From: Timema cristinae
Lineage: Eukaryota > Arthropoda > Insecta > Phasmatodea > Timematidae
Length of the DNA stretch: 64,000 nt
NCBI GenBank assembly: GCA_039000515.1
Contig: JBCFYV010011135.1
Location: forward strand, 15,266,376 to 15,330,375
Direction: 5' to 3'
The first letter of the stretch is position 1; each line of letters begins with the position of its first letter. Under the pieces are notes generated by a model, which did no database searches, was not told where the DNA came from, and saw nothing but the letters and a program-made list of their open reading frames with translations. Below are positions 1 to 10,735 of the stretch, piece after piece. The translations under genes and the position numbers were made by a program.

Positions 1-1
1 T

Positions 2-245
2 ATCTTCCTAGATGAGAAACTCCTTCGTAATTTGGAGTTGAACCCCAATACCGATGCAGCACCCTCCAAACCTCATAATAGGGCGTCATTTGCATTGGAC
101 CTTATGCTTTCCTGGAAGGAAGATGGTTTTTATAACACGGCAGGGGACAATTCGTCTTCAAGAACGCACCAAAGTTTGGATCAAGAGGACGATACTTTGA
201 CACTTGATTTTAATGATTCTTCATCAGCGGTTGATCTACCTTCAG
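2..245 (+). CDS. Possible 3' part of a host exon (unidentified, partial)
   Basis: An open frame runs in from the window edge (the codon at 2-4 is in frame) for 81 codons. The peptide is of mixed composition, not low complexity: it has a basic/hydrophobic start, a WKEDGF stretch, and an acidic, Ser-rich end (DQEDDTLTLDF, then NDSSS). At 241-251 the text is TTCAG/GTATTCG, a plausible 5' splice site after CAG, so the exon may end at 245 in phase 1; the literal frame stops at 254-256. The frame has no ATG near its start, which suits an internal exon. No family was recognised. A direct join to the exon at 62994 would put that exon in a frame with a stop, so the two are either separated by further exons or belong to different genes. 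It could also be an old transposon fragment. Confidence 0.35.
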
Positions 246-600
246 GTATTCGTTAAAGTTCCCATCCAGCGAAATTGAATTTTAAAAAGTACTTACTTCT
301 CGCTGAAAATGACATAACAGAGTGTAAGGTAAGGCAACGTGCTAACTTGTTTCTTTAGAATGCAAGTGACATCCTCCTGTTCTTGGATCAAGAACAAACC
401 GAATATTTCACTCCCATAAACCCTTCACAATTCATCTCGGATATCCAATTCTCTCTTCTATTCGCTATTCATAACCATAGAAAAACATGAAAGAGAGCCT
501 ATGCTAGCCCTCTCTTCGGCGAAGAAATTGTGATCGTTTTTAGGTCTGAAAAGAAGTAGAGGAGAAATGGAATAATCATCAAAATCTAAAGGAGGAAAGA
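246..600. other. Unannotated stretch
   Basis: Non-repetitive AT-rich sequence after the possible splice donor. No exon, RNA gene or repeat family is recognised. It merges into the degenerate edge of the 33-bp array near 600. Confidence 0.4.
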
Positions 601-1560
601 GGATGACCGAACAATGAATTAAAAGGTAGTAGAGGACAGCCAACCAAAGACGAAGGAACAGAGGGGAGGAGGGGGGGGGGTTGACATACCAAAGATTGAG
701 GTGGATGGAAAGAACGACCAACCAAGTATCGAGAAGGATGGATGTGATTATTGACGAAGGATCGAGTAGGATGGAGAGGATTACTGACCAAGGACTAAGG
801 AGGATGATGTTGATGACCGACCAAATATGAAGGTAGGCCAAGGATGATTGATCAGAGACTGAGGAATAGGCAGGGGTCGACTGACCAAAGACCTAGGAGC
901 AGGTCAAGGATGATTGACCAGAGACCGAGGAATATGCAGAGGATTATCGACAAAAAACTAAGGAGGATGAGGAAGATTATCGACTAAGTGCTGAGAAGGA
1001 TAGAGAGGATTAGTGACCAAGGACTGAGGAAAATGCAAATTACAGGCAAGGACCTAGGGGATGCAGAGGATTATCATCCAAAGACCTAGGAGGATGCAGA
1101 GGATTGTTGACCAAGGACCGTGGAGGATGCAGAGTATTGTCGACAAAGGACCGTGGAGGATGTAGAAGATTGTCAACCAATGACCGTGGAGGATGTAGAG
1201 GATTGTCGACCAAGGACCGTGGAGGATGTAGAGGATTGTCGACCAAGGACCGTGGAGGATGCAGAGGATTGTCGACCAAGGACCGTGGAGGATGTAGAAG
1301 ATTGTCGACCAATGACCGTGGAGTATGTAGAAGATTGTCGACCAATGACCCTGGAGGATGTAGAGGATTGTCGACCAAGGAACGTGGAGGATGTAGAGGA
1401 TTGTCGACCAAGGACCATGGAGGATGTAGAGGATTTTCGACCAAGGGCCGTGGGGATGTAGAGGATTATCGGCCAAGGACCAGGTGAATGAAGGTTAATA
1501 TAGACTAAGGGCAGAGGAAGATGCAGAGGATTATCGACTAAAGACCAAAGAGATCTAAAC
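600..1560. repeat. 33-bp minisatellite (core 1070-1480, decayed flanks)
   Basis: The core holds about 12 units of 33 bp, each reading roughly GACCGTGGAGGATGTAG then AGGATTGTCGACCAAG. Every unit carries the GTCGAC palindrome inside TTGTCGACcAA. From 600 to 1070 the same words (GACCAA, GAGGAT, AAGGA) recur with indels, so the array decays outward, as expected when the centre is homogenised most recently. The period is divisible by three, so several frames on both strands stay open over the core; these are not genes. The plus-strand sequence is purine-rich. Confidence 0.9.
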
Positions 1561-1630
1561 ACACCATCCCAGAACAATAACTCCTGGGAGGAAGGGGGAC
1601 TGCAGAACGTTTATTAGTTAAAACACAGCG

Positions 1631-1645
1631 GGGGGGGGGGGGGGG
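1631..1645. repeat. Poly-G tract
   Basis: An uninterrupted run of about 15 G downstream of the 33-bp array. Such runs can form quadruplexes, and their length is often unreliable in assemblies. Confidence 0.8.
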
Positions 1646-1664
1646 AAGGTTGAGGATATAGGGT

Positions 1665-1985
1665 CTATGAAGGACACCTCGTAAAAAAAACCTTTAGAAT
1701 TCCTAATGTCATAAGAGTAAGTAAGTCAATAAGGTATTTATAATTCAACTTTGTAAGCAGTTTTTCAGCTAATGTGTGTACAAATATATGATGCCCTATA
1801 TTGTGTATTGATGCACATAATAATTTTTCTTCGAATTCTCCCTCTTCAGCAAAGATGCAGGTTGGTTTAATGTTAACTTTGGAAAGTAATGACCATACAT
1901 TTCCCTGAGTAGGCCCTACTGTTACCAAGAGAAGATTACATAGTAGAAATTGTATAGGATGATTTATGCCTGGAACTGTCTTCAT
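1665..1985 (-). other. Open frame, probably transposon-derived
   Basis: A 106-residue minus-strand frame containing VGPTQGNVWSLLSKVNIKP. A stretch of the same strand at about 5970-6050 encodes a related VWTHIGPTPGNKCSGAYEL, and the underlying DNA is similar as well. Two diverged copies within 4 kb suggest an interspersed repeat, not a host gene. The frame reaches the edge of the 72-bp satellite, where it begins. No conserved domain was recognised. Confidence 0.3.
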
Positions 1986-2240
1986 CCAGTGGTGGTTTTA
2001 CTGGAGGATCCACGATATGAGTTTTAAATAATTATTGGTCCAGTGAGTTGTCTTCATCCAGTTGTGGTTTTACTGGAGGATCCACGATATGAGTTTTAAA
2101 TGATTATTGGTCCAGTGAGTTGTCTTCATCTAGTGGTGGTTTTACTGGAGGATCCACGATATGAGTTTTAAATGATTATTGGTCCAGTGAGTTGTCTTTA
2201 TCCAGTTGTGGTTTTACTGGAGGACCCACGATAGAGTTTT
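1985..2240. repeat. 72-bp satellite, left block
   Basis: About 3.5 units of the same 72-bp monomer as the large block at 2401-4340. The block is separated from it only by a SINE insertion, so this is one array cut by a retroposon. Many units here carry ATATGAG where the main block has ATAGGAG. Confidence 0.93.
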
Positions 2241-2245
2241 ATAAT

Positions 2246-2400
2246 TATTATTATTATTATTATTATTATTAGCACCGCGTCTTACTACCCGTTCGGCTTA
2301 TACGCACTTACGCTAATGTGTAATGTAGGGTGATTGTGAGATGAAATGGAGGACATACAGTTTAACGTGGAATCCGAACCACGGTGGCGGCCTGGCATTC
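2246..2400 (-). mobile_element. SINE1 copy, 5'-truncated, inserted in the 72-bp satellite
   Basis: Reverse-oriented 3' half of SINE1: (ATT)n, then AGCACCGCGTCTTACTACCC, ending at GGCCTGGCATTC. The satellite text on both sides repeats CCACGATAG(G)AGTTTTA, a target-site duplication of about 15 bp as left by target-primed reverse transcription. The insertion is therefore younger than the array. Confidence 0.9.
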
Positions 2401-4340
2401 CACGATAGGAGTTTTAAATGATGATTGTTCCACTGAGTTGTCTTTATCCAGTTGTGTTTTTACTGGAGGACCCACGATAGGAGTTTTAAATGATTATTGG
2501 TCCAGTGAGTTGTCTTTATCCAGTTGTGGTTTTATTGGAAGACCAACGATAGGAGTTTTAAATGATGATTGTTCCACTGAGTTGTCTTCATCCAGTGATG
2601 GTTTTACTGGAGGATCCACGATAGGAGTTTTAAATGATGATTGTTCCACTGAGTTGTCTTCATCTAGTGGTGGTTTTACTGGAAGACCCACGATAGGAGT
2701 TTTAAATGATTATTGGTCCAGTGAGTTGTCTTTATCCAGTGATAGTTTTACTGGAGGATCCACGATAGTAGTTTTAAATGATTATTGGTCCAGTGAGTTG
2801 TCTTTATCCAGTTGTGGTTTTACTGGAGGACCCACGATAGGAGTTTTAAATGATGATTGTTCCACTGAGTTGTCTTCATCCAGTGGTGGTTTTACTGGAG
2901 GATCCACGATAGGAGTTTTAAATGATTATTGTTCCACTGAGTTGTCTTCATCCCGTGGTGGTTTTATTGGAGGATCCACGATAGTAGTTTTAAATGATTA
3001 TTGTTCCACTGAGTTGTCTTCATCCAGTGGTGGTTTTACTGGAGGATCCACGATATGAGTTTCAAATGATTATTGGTCCAGTGAGTTGTCCTCATCCAGT
3101 GGTGGTTTTACTGGAGGATCCACGATAGGAGTTTTAAATGATGATTGTTCCACTGAGTTGTCTTCATCCAGTGGTGGTTTTACTGGAGGATCCACGATAG
3201 GAGTTTTAAATGATGATTGTTCCACTGAGTTGTCTTCATCCAGTGGTGGTTTTACTGGAGGATCCACGATAGGAGTTTCAAATGATTATTGGTCCAGTGA
3301 GTTGTCTTTATCCAGTTGTGGTTTTACTGGAGGATCCACGATAGGAGTTTCAAATGATTATTGGTCCAGTGAGTTGTCTTCATCCAGTGGTGGTTTTACT
3401 GGAGGATCCACGATAGAAGTTTTAAATGATTATTGGTCCAGTGAATTGTCTTTATCCAGTTGTGGTTTTACTGGAGGACCCACGATAGGAGTTTTAAATG
3501 ATGATTGTTCCACTGAGTTGTCTTCATCCAGTGGTGGTTTTACTGGAGGATCCACGATAGGAGTTTCAAATGATTATTGGTCCAGTGAGTTGTCTTTATC
3601 CAGTTGTGGTTTTACTGGAGGACCCACGATAGTAGTTTTAAATGATGATTGTTCCACTGAGTTGTCTTCATCCAGTGGTGGTTTTACTGGAGGATCCACG
3701 ATAGGAGTTTCAAATGATTATTGGTCCAGTGAGTTGTCTTCATCCAGTGGTGGTTTTACTGGAGGATCCACGATAGGAGTTTTAAATGATGATTGTTCCA
3801 CTGAGTTGTCTTCATCCAGTGGTGGTTTTACTGGAGGATCCACGATAGGAGTTTTAAATTATTATTGGTCCAGTGAGTTGTCTTTATCCAGTTGTGGTTT
3901 TACTGGAGGACCCACGATATGAGTTTTAAATGATGATTGTTCCACTGAGTTGTCTTCATCCAGTGGTGGTTTTACTGGAGGATCCACGATAGGAGTTTCA
4001 AATGATTATTGTCCAGTGAATTGTCTTCATCCAGTTGGGGTTTTACTGGAAGATCCACGATAGGAGTTTTAAATGATTATTGGTCCAGTGAGTTGTCTTT
4101 ATCCAGTTGTGGTTTTACTGGAGGATCCACGATAGGAGTTTTAAATGATTGTTGGTCCAGTGAGTTGTCTTCATCCAGTTGTGGTTTTACTGGAGGATCC
4201 ACGATATGATTTTTAAATGATTATTGGTCCAGTGAGTTGTCTTTATCCAGTTGTAGTTTTACTGGAGGACCCACGATATGAGTTTTAAATGATTATTGGT
4301 CCAGTGAGTTGATTTTATCCAATTGTGGTTTCGTCTGGAG
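2401..4340. repeat. 72-bp satellite array (about 27 units)
   Basis: Tandem 72-bp monomers with GGATCCACGATAGGAGTTTT and the inverted repeat CCAGT...ACTGG (spacer about 9) in each. Two monomer classes alternate irregularly: one with GATTATTGGTCCAGTGAG and TTATCCAGTTGTGG, the other with GATGATTGTTCCACTGAG and TCATCCAGTGGTGG. Because 72 is 24 codons, frames of 224 and 278 codons open across it. They lack codon-level constraint and end wherever ATAGGAG becomes ATATGAG, so no protein is called. Confidence 0.95.
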
Positions 4341-4660
4341 GATCAAAAATATAAGTTTTAGAAAGTGATTGTTTCACTTATCTGTATTAATCATTATAGA
4401 AGTTTTTGAGTAGGTCTATGATTGCTTCATTGAGCTGTCTTCAATCATTTTTGGTTTCTTCCGAGGCATTCACATTAGAAAAAAGATGATTGCTTAGCTG
4501 AACTGTCTTCAACCATTTGTAGTATCTTCAATATAATATACAATAGAGTATTATTGCACCGTGGAGCTATCTTCATTAAGTTGTGCTTTATCATATAGGA
4601 TCCACGATAGGAGTGTTATATAATTATTTTTCCACTGAGCTGTATTGGCAAATCTTACAA
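4341..4660. repeat. Decayed edge of the 72-bp satellite
   Basis: Recognisable but heavily diverged units: TTCACTTATCTG, TTCATTGAGCTGTCTTC, GCTTAGCTGAACTGTC and GATCCACGATAGGAGTGTT. The array fades out near 4650. Confidence 0.75.
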
Positions 4661-5850
4661 AAATAAAATAAAAACAACATTTACTAACGTATGTACACTA
4701 AGTCGTACACTACGCTAACAATTAAAGCTCACGCTCTCAGCTTCAAATAAGATAAAAGGTTTTAGCTAATATTCGATCATACCAATTTCTTGCGAAATAG
4801 CACATTATTTGGCACGTCAGAAAGTCAGATGATGCTATAAAAAGCTTCAGAACTCGGTAACAAAAAAAATCCAATGCTTTGTTACTGCACACTTTATAAG
4901 TAGTTTGTAATTTTTTTTAAAACTAAACTATTTACGAAAAACTACCAATAATTTTGTTTTATACAAATAAATAAAACAAATGTTCGAGGCATGGTTACAG
5001 TTGGCATTTGTTTAAAAAATATATACTTAATATCTCTAACAATAGTTTTAAAATTAAAATCGATCTAGTATGTCTTGAGATTAATTACATCTGAATTATT
5101 ATAGTGTAAGTTATAAATAACTAAATTTTGCAATTTTTTTTTTTTACTCTTTTCGTGGTGATATTTTTTGGACCAAAATAAATAAATTATTACTCTAAAA
5201 ATATGTTTGGCTTAAAGTTCGACGTATTAATCTCAACAGTATCGGTCACACACATGCGCAAAGACGGAACAAACCGTGTCATCACATTAGCTCACACATT
5301 CTGACCTTGGTACGATTTAAACTACCCAACCCGTGTTATCTATTATGTTCTATCTAACCATACATGTTATATTTTCAACTCTCGGGCAACGCATAATATA
5401 CACTTATTACAATATTTGTGCTTAAAATGAATTCTTTATTCGGTCCATGTGAAACAATTAAGCTATGGCTACACGAGCCGCGCCGCACCTAAAGTGAATT
5501 TATTTAAAATAACATCGCGTAGGATTTTAACTAATTCATTTTATTAAACCAAGCATAAAGTTATTGTAACTAAAAAAAGAAAACCATTTTTATATTCTTT
5601 ATAAGGCCGAGTTCTCTTAAAAAATAAGTTTGTATTTCTTATTTTTACTTGCGTAGGTTTTCACCTATTTTCATAAAATTAATTTTGCTATTAATTACGA
5701 AGAATAAAGTTTTAAGTTAGCTAGTAATTAATAAGAAAAATGTTTTTGGTTCAATAAGTTGTTGTTTTATAATATTGTTTATCTAGTAATGTTGGAAACA
5801 AATGACTACAACGTCACACGTGTGAAATAAATGTCTAGTTTTACAAGTGT
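4661..5850. other. AT-rich stretch without recognised features
   Basis: About 1.2 kb of AT-rich sequence with A and T runs. No open frame, splice-bounded exon or RNA gene was seen. A GC-richer word, GCTACACGAGCCGCGCCGC, occurs near 5466. Confidence 0.45.
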
Positions 5851-5963
5851 GACACAGTGACTGCCAATCACGGTGAATAATCACTGGTATAAATCACTGC
5901 TCTTTTAAAATCAAGGTCACTGTGATCACCGATATCGTAAAATCACTGTTTCGCCCATCCCTA
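5850..5963. mobile_element. Orphan terminus of a hAT-like element
   Basis: The right edge reads CGAAACAG-type text ending in CGCCCATCCCTA; read inward on the minus strand it begins TAGGGATGGGCGAAACAG, a form typical of hAT termini. Inside it are repeated subterminal words AATCACTG and CACTGTGATC in both orientations. No matching left end or 8-bp duplication was found by eye, so its extent is uncertain. Confidence 0.5.
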
Positions 5964-6127
5964 CAGTGCTAAAGGGTTTAGCATGAAAACAAAGTTCGTA
6001 AGCTCCCGAACATTTATTTCCAGGAGTAGGACCTATATGAGTCCACACCGAGCAAAGCTCTCTCGACATTCGTCCGCGCAGGTTCAGTGAGGACTCGTGT
6101 AGCTGGTCCTTTAATATTGCAGAGGGT

Positions 6128-6425
6128 GACATGGTGGTCTAGGGGTAAGGTGTCAGGCTTCTGTGCTGGGATGTCCGGGGTTCAATCCTCGGTCCCGGCA
6201 CAGATTTATCTGATTGCCAAACCCTTCTTTCACCTTTCACAAGACGTGTATTAATCACAACTTATGAATGGGTGGAATTTCAGGCCTCCACCGTGGTTCG
6301 GATCCCACGTTAAACTGTAGGTCCTTCATTTCATTTCACAATCACCCTACAATTTCACGTTAGCGTACGTGCGTATAACCCTAAAGGGTAGTAATACGCA
6401 ATAATAAATAATAATAATAGCTGAG
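6128..6425 (+). mobile_element. SINE1 copy (near full length)
   Basis: A tRNA-like head with an A-box-like TGGTCTAGGGG and B-box GGTTCAATCC, a unique body, and the shared tail with an (ATA/AAT)n end. The tail is diverged (CCCTAAAGGGTAGTAATACG). Confidence 0.9.
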
Positions 6426-6613
6426 AAACAAGTGCATGTACATTACTATTATCACTCATAGCTGTTTTCTTTCAACTTCTTATCATATTGAGATATTTTA
6501 TAAAATTGTCATAATTGTATTATGGAGTTGTATTATCAAAACGTACCCGGGCTGAGGACCGAACTTACTGATCTTAAACTAAACGTTGCTTAAAGTAGCT
6601 ACAGAGTGATATA

Positions 6614-6827
6614 CAGTAGCCCAATGGCTTCTTTGGTGTTGACTGACAGATTAAAAAAGTTACCAGACCAAATTACGTATCCCTACTCCGAACCAGATGA
6701 CCTGCAAAAATATGTGTTTAGCAGCTGTCCCTTTTGACAGTCAAAATTTAGGCATATACCTAAATGTTGACTGTCAGAAGTCAGCTGTGAGCTGTCAGTC
6801 AGCACCAAAGAAGCCATGAGGCTACTG
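6614..6827. mobile_element. Mariner-type MITE flanked by TA
   Basis: A 214-bp element with terminal inverted repeats starting CAGTAGCC and continuing ATGGCTTCTTTGGTG through GACTGACAG on both strands, about 35 bp nearly identical. TA dinucleotides flank it at 6612-6613 and 6828-6829. The centre holds a second palindrome, GACAGTCAAaATTTAGG...CCTAAATgTTGACTGTC (about 6736-6776). No coding capacity. Confidence 0.8.
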
Positions 6828-6829
6828 TA

Positions 6830-7340
6830 GCAGACTGAAACATGGCTTAGTTCCTTAGTTCTAGAAGGTGAGTAGAGACAGAAATTCCGCAACTGTTTCT
6901 AAAAGAAGAGATGAAGGTGGGGTACAAATGAACATATCCAGGGAACTTCTCAGTAAAAGATTGCACCACTTACAATCTTGTGTCGTCGAACACTCTAGGT
7001 GCCGCCTCCACAATTTTAACCCCCCACCTCAAGCATCCACTTCGGGAAATTTTCCGATTCAAAATTTCCCGGAAAACTTTCATCTCTACATTGCATACAA
7101 CTTGTGCCCGTGGTGATGGCGGGAGTAAGCCATCACGTTTAATGTAATTTTACTAAATGTAATCGAAAAATGGTCATATATTTTCATAATTTGAGGCTAG
7201 GTTAGGTTAGTTCTATGTCAACAAGCAGTGTTGCCGTTTTGAGCCCAGATATGACAAACAATAGTGTGCTTTTGATGCACCTAACCTTGTGCACTTCTGA
7301 TACACCTCAAATCAGGAACACATGTAGCGTTAGGGCCAGA
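6830..7340. other. Unannotated stretch with TTAGG-like run
   Basis: No gene recognised. At about 7193-7215 it reads GCTAGGTTAGGTTAG, a short run similar to the arthropod telomere motif; such runs are common inside insect chromosomes. Confidence 0.4.
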
Positions 7341-7353
7341 AGAGGGGATATCG

Positions 7354-7376
7354 GGGAAAGAGAGAGAGAGAGAGAC
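7354..7376. repeat. AG microsatellite
   Basis: (GA)n run of about 11 units. Confidence 0.9.
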
Positions 7377-7412
7377 AAAATGATCTGAAGGCACATCTCA
7401 TATCTCTCAGTA

Positions 7413-7446
7413 TTGTAGTACTGTAGTACTGTAGTACTACTGTAGT
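7413..7446. repeat. Short GTAGTACT tandem/palindrome
   Basis: Several GTAGTACT words in a row. The unit contains the palindrome AGTACT, so the run can fold on itself. Confidence 0.7.
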
Positions 7447-7449
7447 CAT

Positions 7450-8005
7450 GTTGATAGAAGGCGAGGCAGGGTGATATTATTGATTGAAGGTTGCCTCTTG
7501 TAGCGATATCTAATTGGTAAAGTACGATCATTTATTACACGGTCACTAATTGATTTCCGTGCGGTTCACTTGTGATTCGTGTAGGACTGTCTTAGGGTAG
7601 GGTGCAAAGGAAGGCAATTTACGGTACTTTTTTTTACGATAATCTTTCTCGTTCTTGAATAATCTGTGGTGTCACGTGGGAGTGAATAAGAAAGAGTTTC
7701 AAACGTTAGAAAATCCAGGGTTTTTAGTTGTATTAATATGTGGTTTGATATTTTTAAATATGGTTTTCATCAAAATATAGGTGAAATCGGTTATATCGGA
7801 AAGTTTAAATTTTTATAGTTTTTATCCTTGCTGTCCCATAAAAAAACTATAGTTTTTTTTATAAGATTTTATCAACTGAAATACAAATTCCAAAGACCAG
7901 TTCTTCATGCTTGCGAGCACGCAATAAACACTTCCCAACTAGATTGACGAATCCCTTTGTGTTCGGTGGAAAAACCGACAGCCGGTGGATCACTGCGAAT
8001 GGTTC
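7450..8005. other. Unannotated AT-rich stretch
   Basis: No gene or known repeat recognised between the microsatellites and the 11-bp array. Confidence 0.4.
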
Positions 8006-8009
8006 GTAG

Positions 8010-8385
8010 CGTGTCCGTAGCTTAGAGTGCTTGTATTGTGCTCGTATCCTGCTTGTATTGTGCGTGTATCGTGCTTGTATCGTGCTCGTATCGTGTTCGT
8101 ATCGTGTCATATCGTGCTCGAGCTGCGTATCGTGCTCGTAGCGTGCGCGTATCGTGCTCTTATTGTGTGCGTAGAGTGCTCGTAGCGTGCGCGTATCGTG
8201 CTCGTAGCGTGCTCGTAGCGTGCTCGTAGCGTGCTCGTAGCATGCGCGTATCGTGCTCGTATCATGCGCGTAAAGTGCTCGTATCGTGCCCGTAGCGTGC
8301 TCGTATCGTGCCCGTAGCGTGCTCGTATCGTGCCCGTAGCGTGCTCGTATCGTGCCCATAGCGTGTTCGTAGCGTTTTCGTGTGC
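8010..8385. repeat. 11-bp minisatellite
   Basis: About 33 units of 11 bp, GTGCTCGTATC and variants (GTGCCCGTAGC, GTGCGCGTATC). It is GC-rich against an AT-rich background and rich in CpG. Three units make 33 bp, so open frames of 60-165 codons on both strands (minus-strand peptides rich in Arg, Ala, Thr, Tyr) are by-products of the period. Confidence 0.93.
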
Positions 8386-8399
8386 CCGTCTCAATTAGA

Positions 8400-9180
8400 C
8401 GACTCTGTTACATTACAGGCTCGGCTTGCCTAATGTATACGGGGCTTAACGTTGACTTGACATTTTTTTATAATTAATCAGATTTTTTTGAGTCTATGAC
8501 ATCTTGGCAGGGAATTTAACATGGGTGGGGGTAGGGGGGCTATCTTGTAAAAGATAGCAAGTAGCAATGTCTCAGCCCATTCCAGCAACACCGACCAGAT
8601 AAAGAAGCCGGCATTCGATTTACCTGGGTGTGTCATTAGTTGGGATTATCTGACCCTCTGTATCAGCCGGGTGTATTATGTTCTGCTAATCGGTGTTGTC
8701 TCTATAATCGGTACAGTCAAATCAATAAATTTCATCAAATAAACATTTAAAATTTATATTTGCAATTATTAATTCGGCCGCATTAATAAAATTAACGATA
8801 AGAGTTCGATCAAACGTTATCTTATTTTCTTTTTCTCTTCTCCTTTTTGATATTAGCCTTAATTTTCTATGGGGACTTATATATGTGTTATATTACACCA
8901 TCTTCAGGTCTAATTTATGATAAATATTATATACTGTTAAATACATATTACCAGTAATCATAAGACCTGAAAATAGTGAAATATATATATATATAAAACA
9001 AAAACATGTCGTCATAGAAAACTAAGGAGCAGGGAATTGACATAAAGAAGATATATCATTGTAATTTATTGCTCCTGACTAAATTAAATGTTTGTTTTTT
9101 TAACATTAGAGTTTGGCTTGGAAACTACAAATTTAGTTTAATTTAAATTTTTGGGATGTAAAACGAACAGTGTGTTTGTG
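8400..9180. other. Unannotated stretch
   Basis: No gene recognised. A short G-rich run lies near 8525-8540. CAACACCGA (about 8587) and TCGGTGTTG (about 8691) form a small inverted repeat with no convincing element ends. Confidence 0.4.
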
Positions 9181-9201
9181 CGTGTGTGTGTGTGTGTGTA
9201 T
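9178..9201. repeat. GT microsatellite
   Basis: A (GT)n run of about 10 units. Confidence 0.9.
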
Positions 9202-10380
9202 TACAAATTATTTAACTTTACCACTGTAAAACTGCTTGTAGGCCTACATAAAAAAATATTTTTCTTGTATAAATATTTCACTCTGTACACCTCCTATGAT
9301 GTCTAGTTCTTTTAAATGTCGGTCCCATACAGTAGTTATTTTACTTTAATAACGGTTCATTAAAAGCATAAAATAGTAAGTTTGACCTCTTATAAGTTAT
9401 AACTCGTGAACTATAATAATTTAAAATAATTGAATCACTATTTATAGCTATAAATAATAATAACTATACACTTGTTAAAATTGTGCAATAATTTATTTAC
9501 TGTCTAATGACCTTAATGGCTTTATCAAAGTTGTGAGAATTAGGAAGGTAGTTAAGGCGTTGATAGCAAAACAATTATAAACTAAGTACCAACTTTACAA
9601 AAAATTCCCTATAAATATGAATACAAACTTTTAATGAATGCACACTACTATATCAAAAAACGTACTCGACAAATGGAAACTAAATATATATGGATTTCAT
9701 TCAAACTTGATATTTAAATGTTATATTATCTTACATAAGATCTTTAAATTTTTTTAATTCTGTCTCCCAAATTAAGGGTAGTTTATTAATAACAGATTCC
9801 AGATAACTCTTTTGAAAATAGTTTCAAAGATGTTGTAAGAATGGTTGTATTGGTCCGAGTGTTTCACATGACTTATTTAGGGTTAGTTTACTGATGACTA
9901 AATTTTGAAATTTTTTGCAGTGTCTCTAACATTTATGTTAAAGAACAATATATGTTCAATTTAATATATATATAAGTTTGTGCAATAAATTTGAGTATAG
10001 GTTTTTTGATTTGTAAAATTAAAAAAAAAAAAATTTTGTTCAAAAAGTTTATCTGAAGAGCTATTTCATATATACGTCAAAATAACTTTTGTTGTTCTTA
10101 AGAATACTTCTAGTTCTTAAGGATTGTTTACAAACTAATTTTTTTTAAACTCTGTGCTAAACTATAATAGACTAAATGAGAAAGTATTAACGATTGTGTC
10201 GTACTATTTATTTTCTAATTCGTTTTTACGTAGTCAATTGTTGGTCTCGTGCAGATTTGTTTTCCCCCCCCCCCCCTCTACAAACACTTGGCTACAAACA
10301 TGGATGCGGCCACTTCTAACATCTTCTGGCAAGATGGCTTCTTTTCTTAAATAAAAAAAAATCATAAAAATAAAAAGTAT
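9202..10380. other. AT-rich stretch without recognised features
   Basis: Long AT-rich sequence with A, T and TA runs and a poly-C tract at 10265-10277. Nothing coding or repeat-derived was recognised. Confidence 0.45.
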
Positions 10381-10384
10381 TTGA

Positions 10385-10735
10385 ACGAGGATTTCATTCC
10401 AATTTTTTCCGTGTTTGGGAACTCTTCACCCACCCACCCACCCTCCCTTTCCCTCTTCATTCCTCTCGTGTCGTATGAGAAACAGAATAAGATACAAATT
10501 ACCTTAGAGATGGGTTTTCTTCTTCTGGAATATTTGCAGAAGGAAAATACTCTAGCAAGCCAAGGTCTTCTGGCGCGTCTTTCTCTCCCGCTTTTATTTT
10601 TCAATTCGACTTCTACACCCCCCCTCTCCCCCTTCCAGCGCCCAACCCTACAACCTTACTTGTACACTCCCCCCCCCCCAATCCAACCTTCTCACCCTCC
10701 CGACATATTCTTACAACTAAGGCGCAAACTCTAAG
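10385..10735. repeat. Pyrimidine-rich low-complexity tract
   Basis: C/T-biased sequence with CCCACCCACCCACCC, CCCTCTCCC and a poly-C run at 10670-10679. A 117-codon plus frame and an 80-codon minus frame across it are compositional and are not called as genes. Confidence 0.7.

Noticed and set aside
1040..1577. Several 113-140 codon repeat frames on both strands
   Set aside because: Product of the 33-bp period; no frame is favoured.
2384..3922. Frames of 224 and 278 codons with Ser/Gly-rich repeats, like a secreted repeat protein
   Set aside because: They lie exactly on the 72-bp satellite, have no signal peptide or non-repeat domain, and stop codons arise from common monomer variants. The opposite strand is also open for 65 codons at a time.
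6128..6202. SINE1 heads as functional tRNA genes
   Set aside because: A- and B-box words are present but the acceptor stem does not pair, and each is fused to the SINE body.
7193..7215. Telomere repeat
   Set aside because: Only two or three TTAGG units; too short for a telomere and common inside arthropod chromosomes.
7859..8394. Arg/Ala/Thr/Tyr-rich frames of 95-166 codons
   Set aside because: Translation of the 11-bp array; three units equal 33 bp, so frames persist by chance.
8585..8700. CAACACCGA...TCGGTGTTG as a MITE
   Set aside because: Only nine paired bases, no extended arms and no target duplication.
10362..10734. A 117-codon plus frame and an 80-codon minus frame
   Set aside because: Pyrimidine-rich low-complexity DNA; composition alone explains them.
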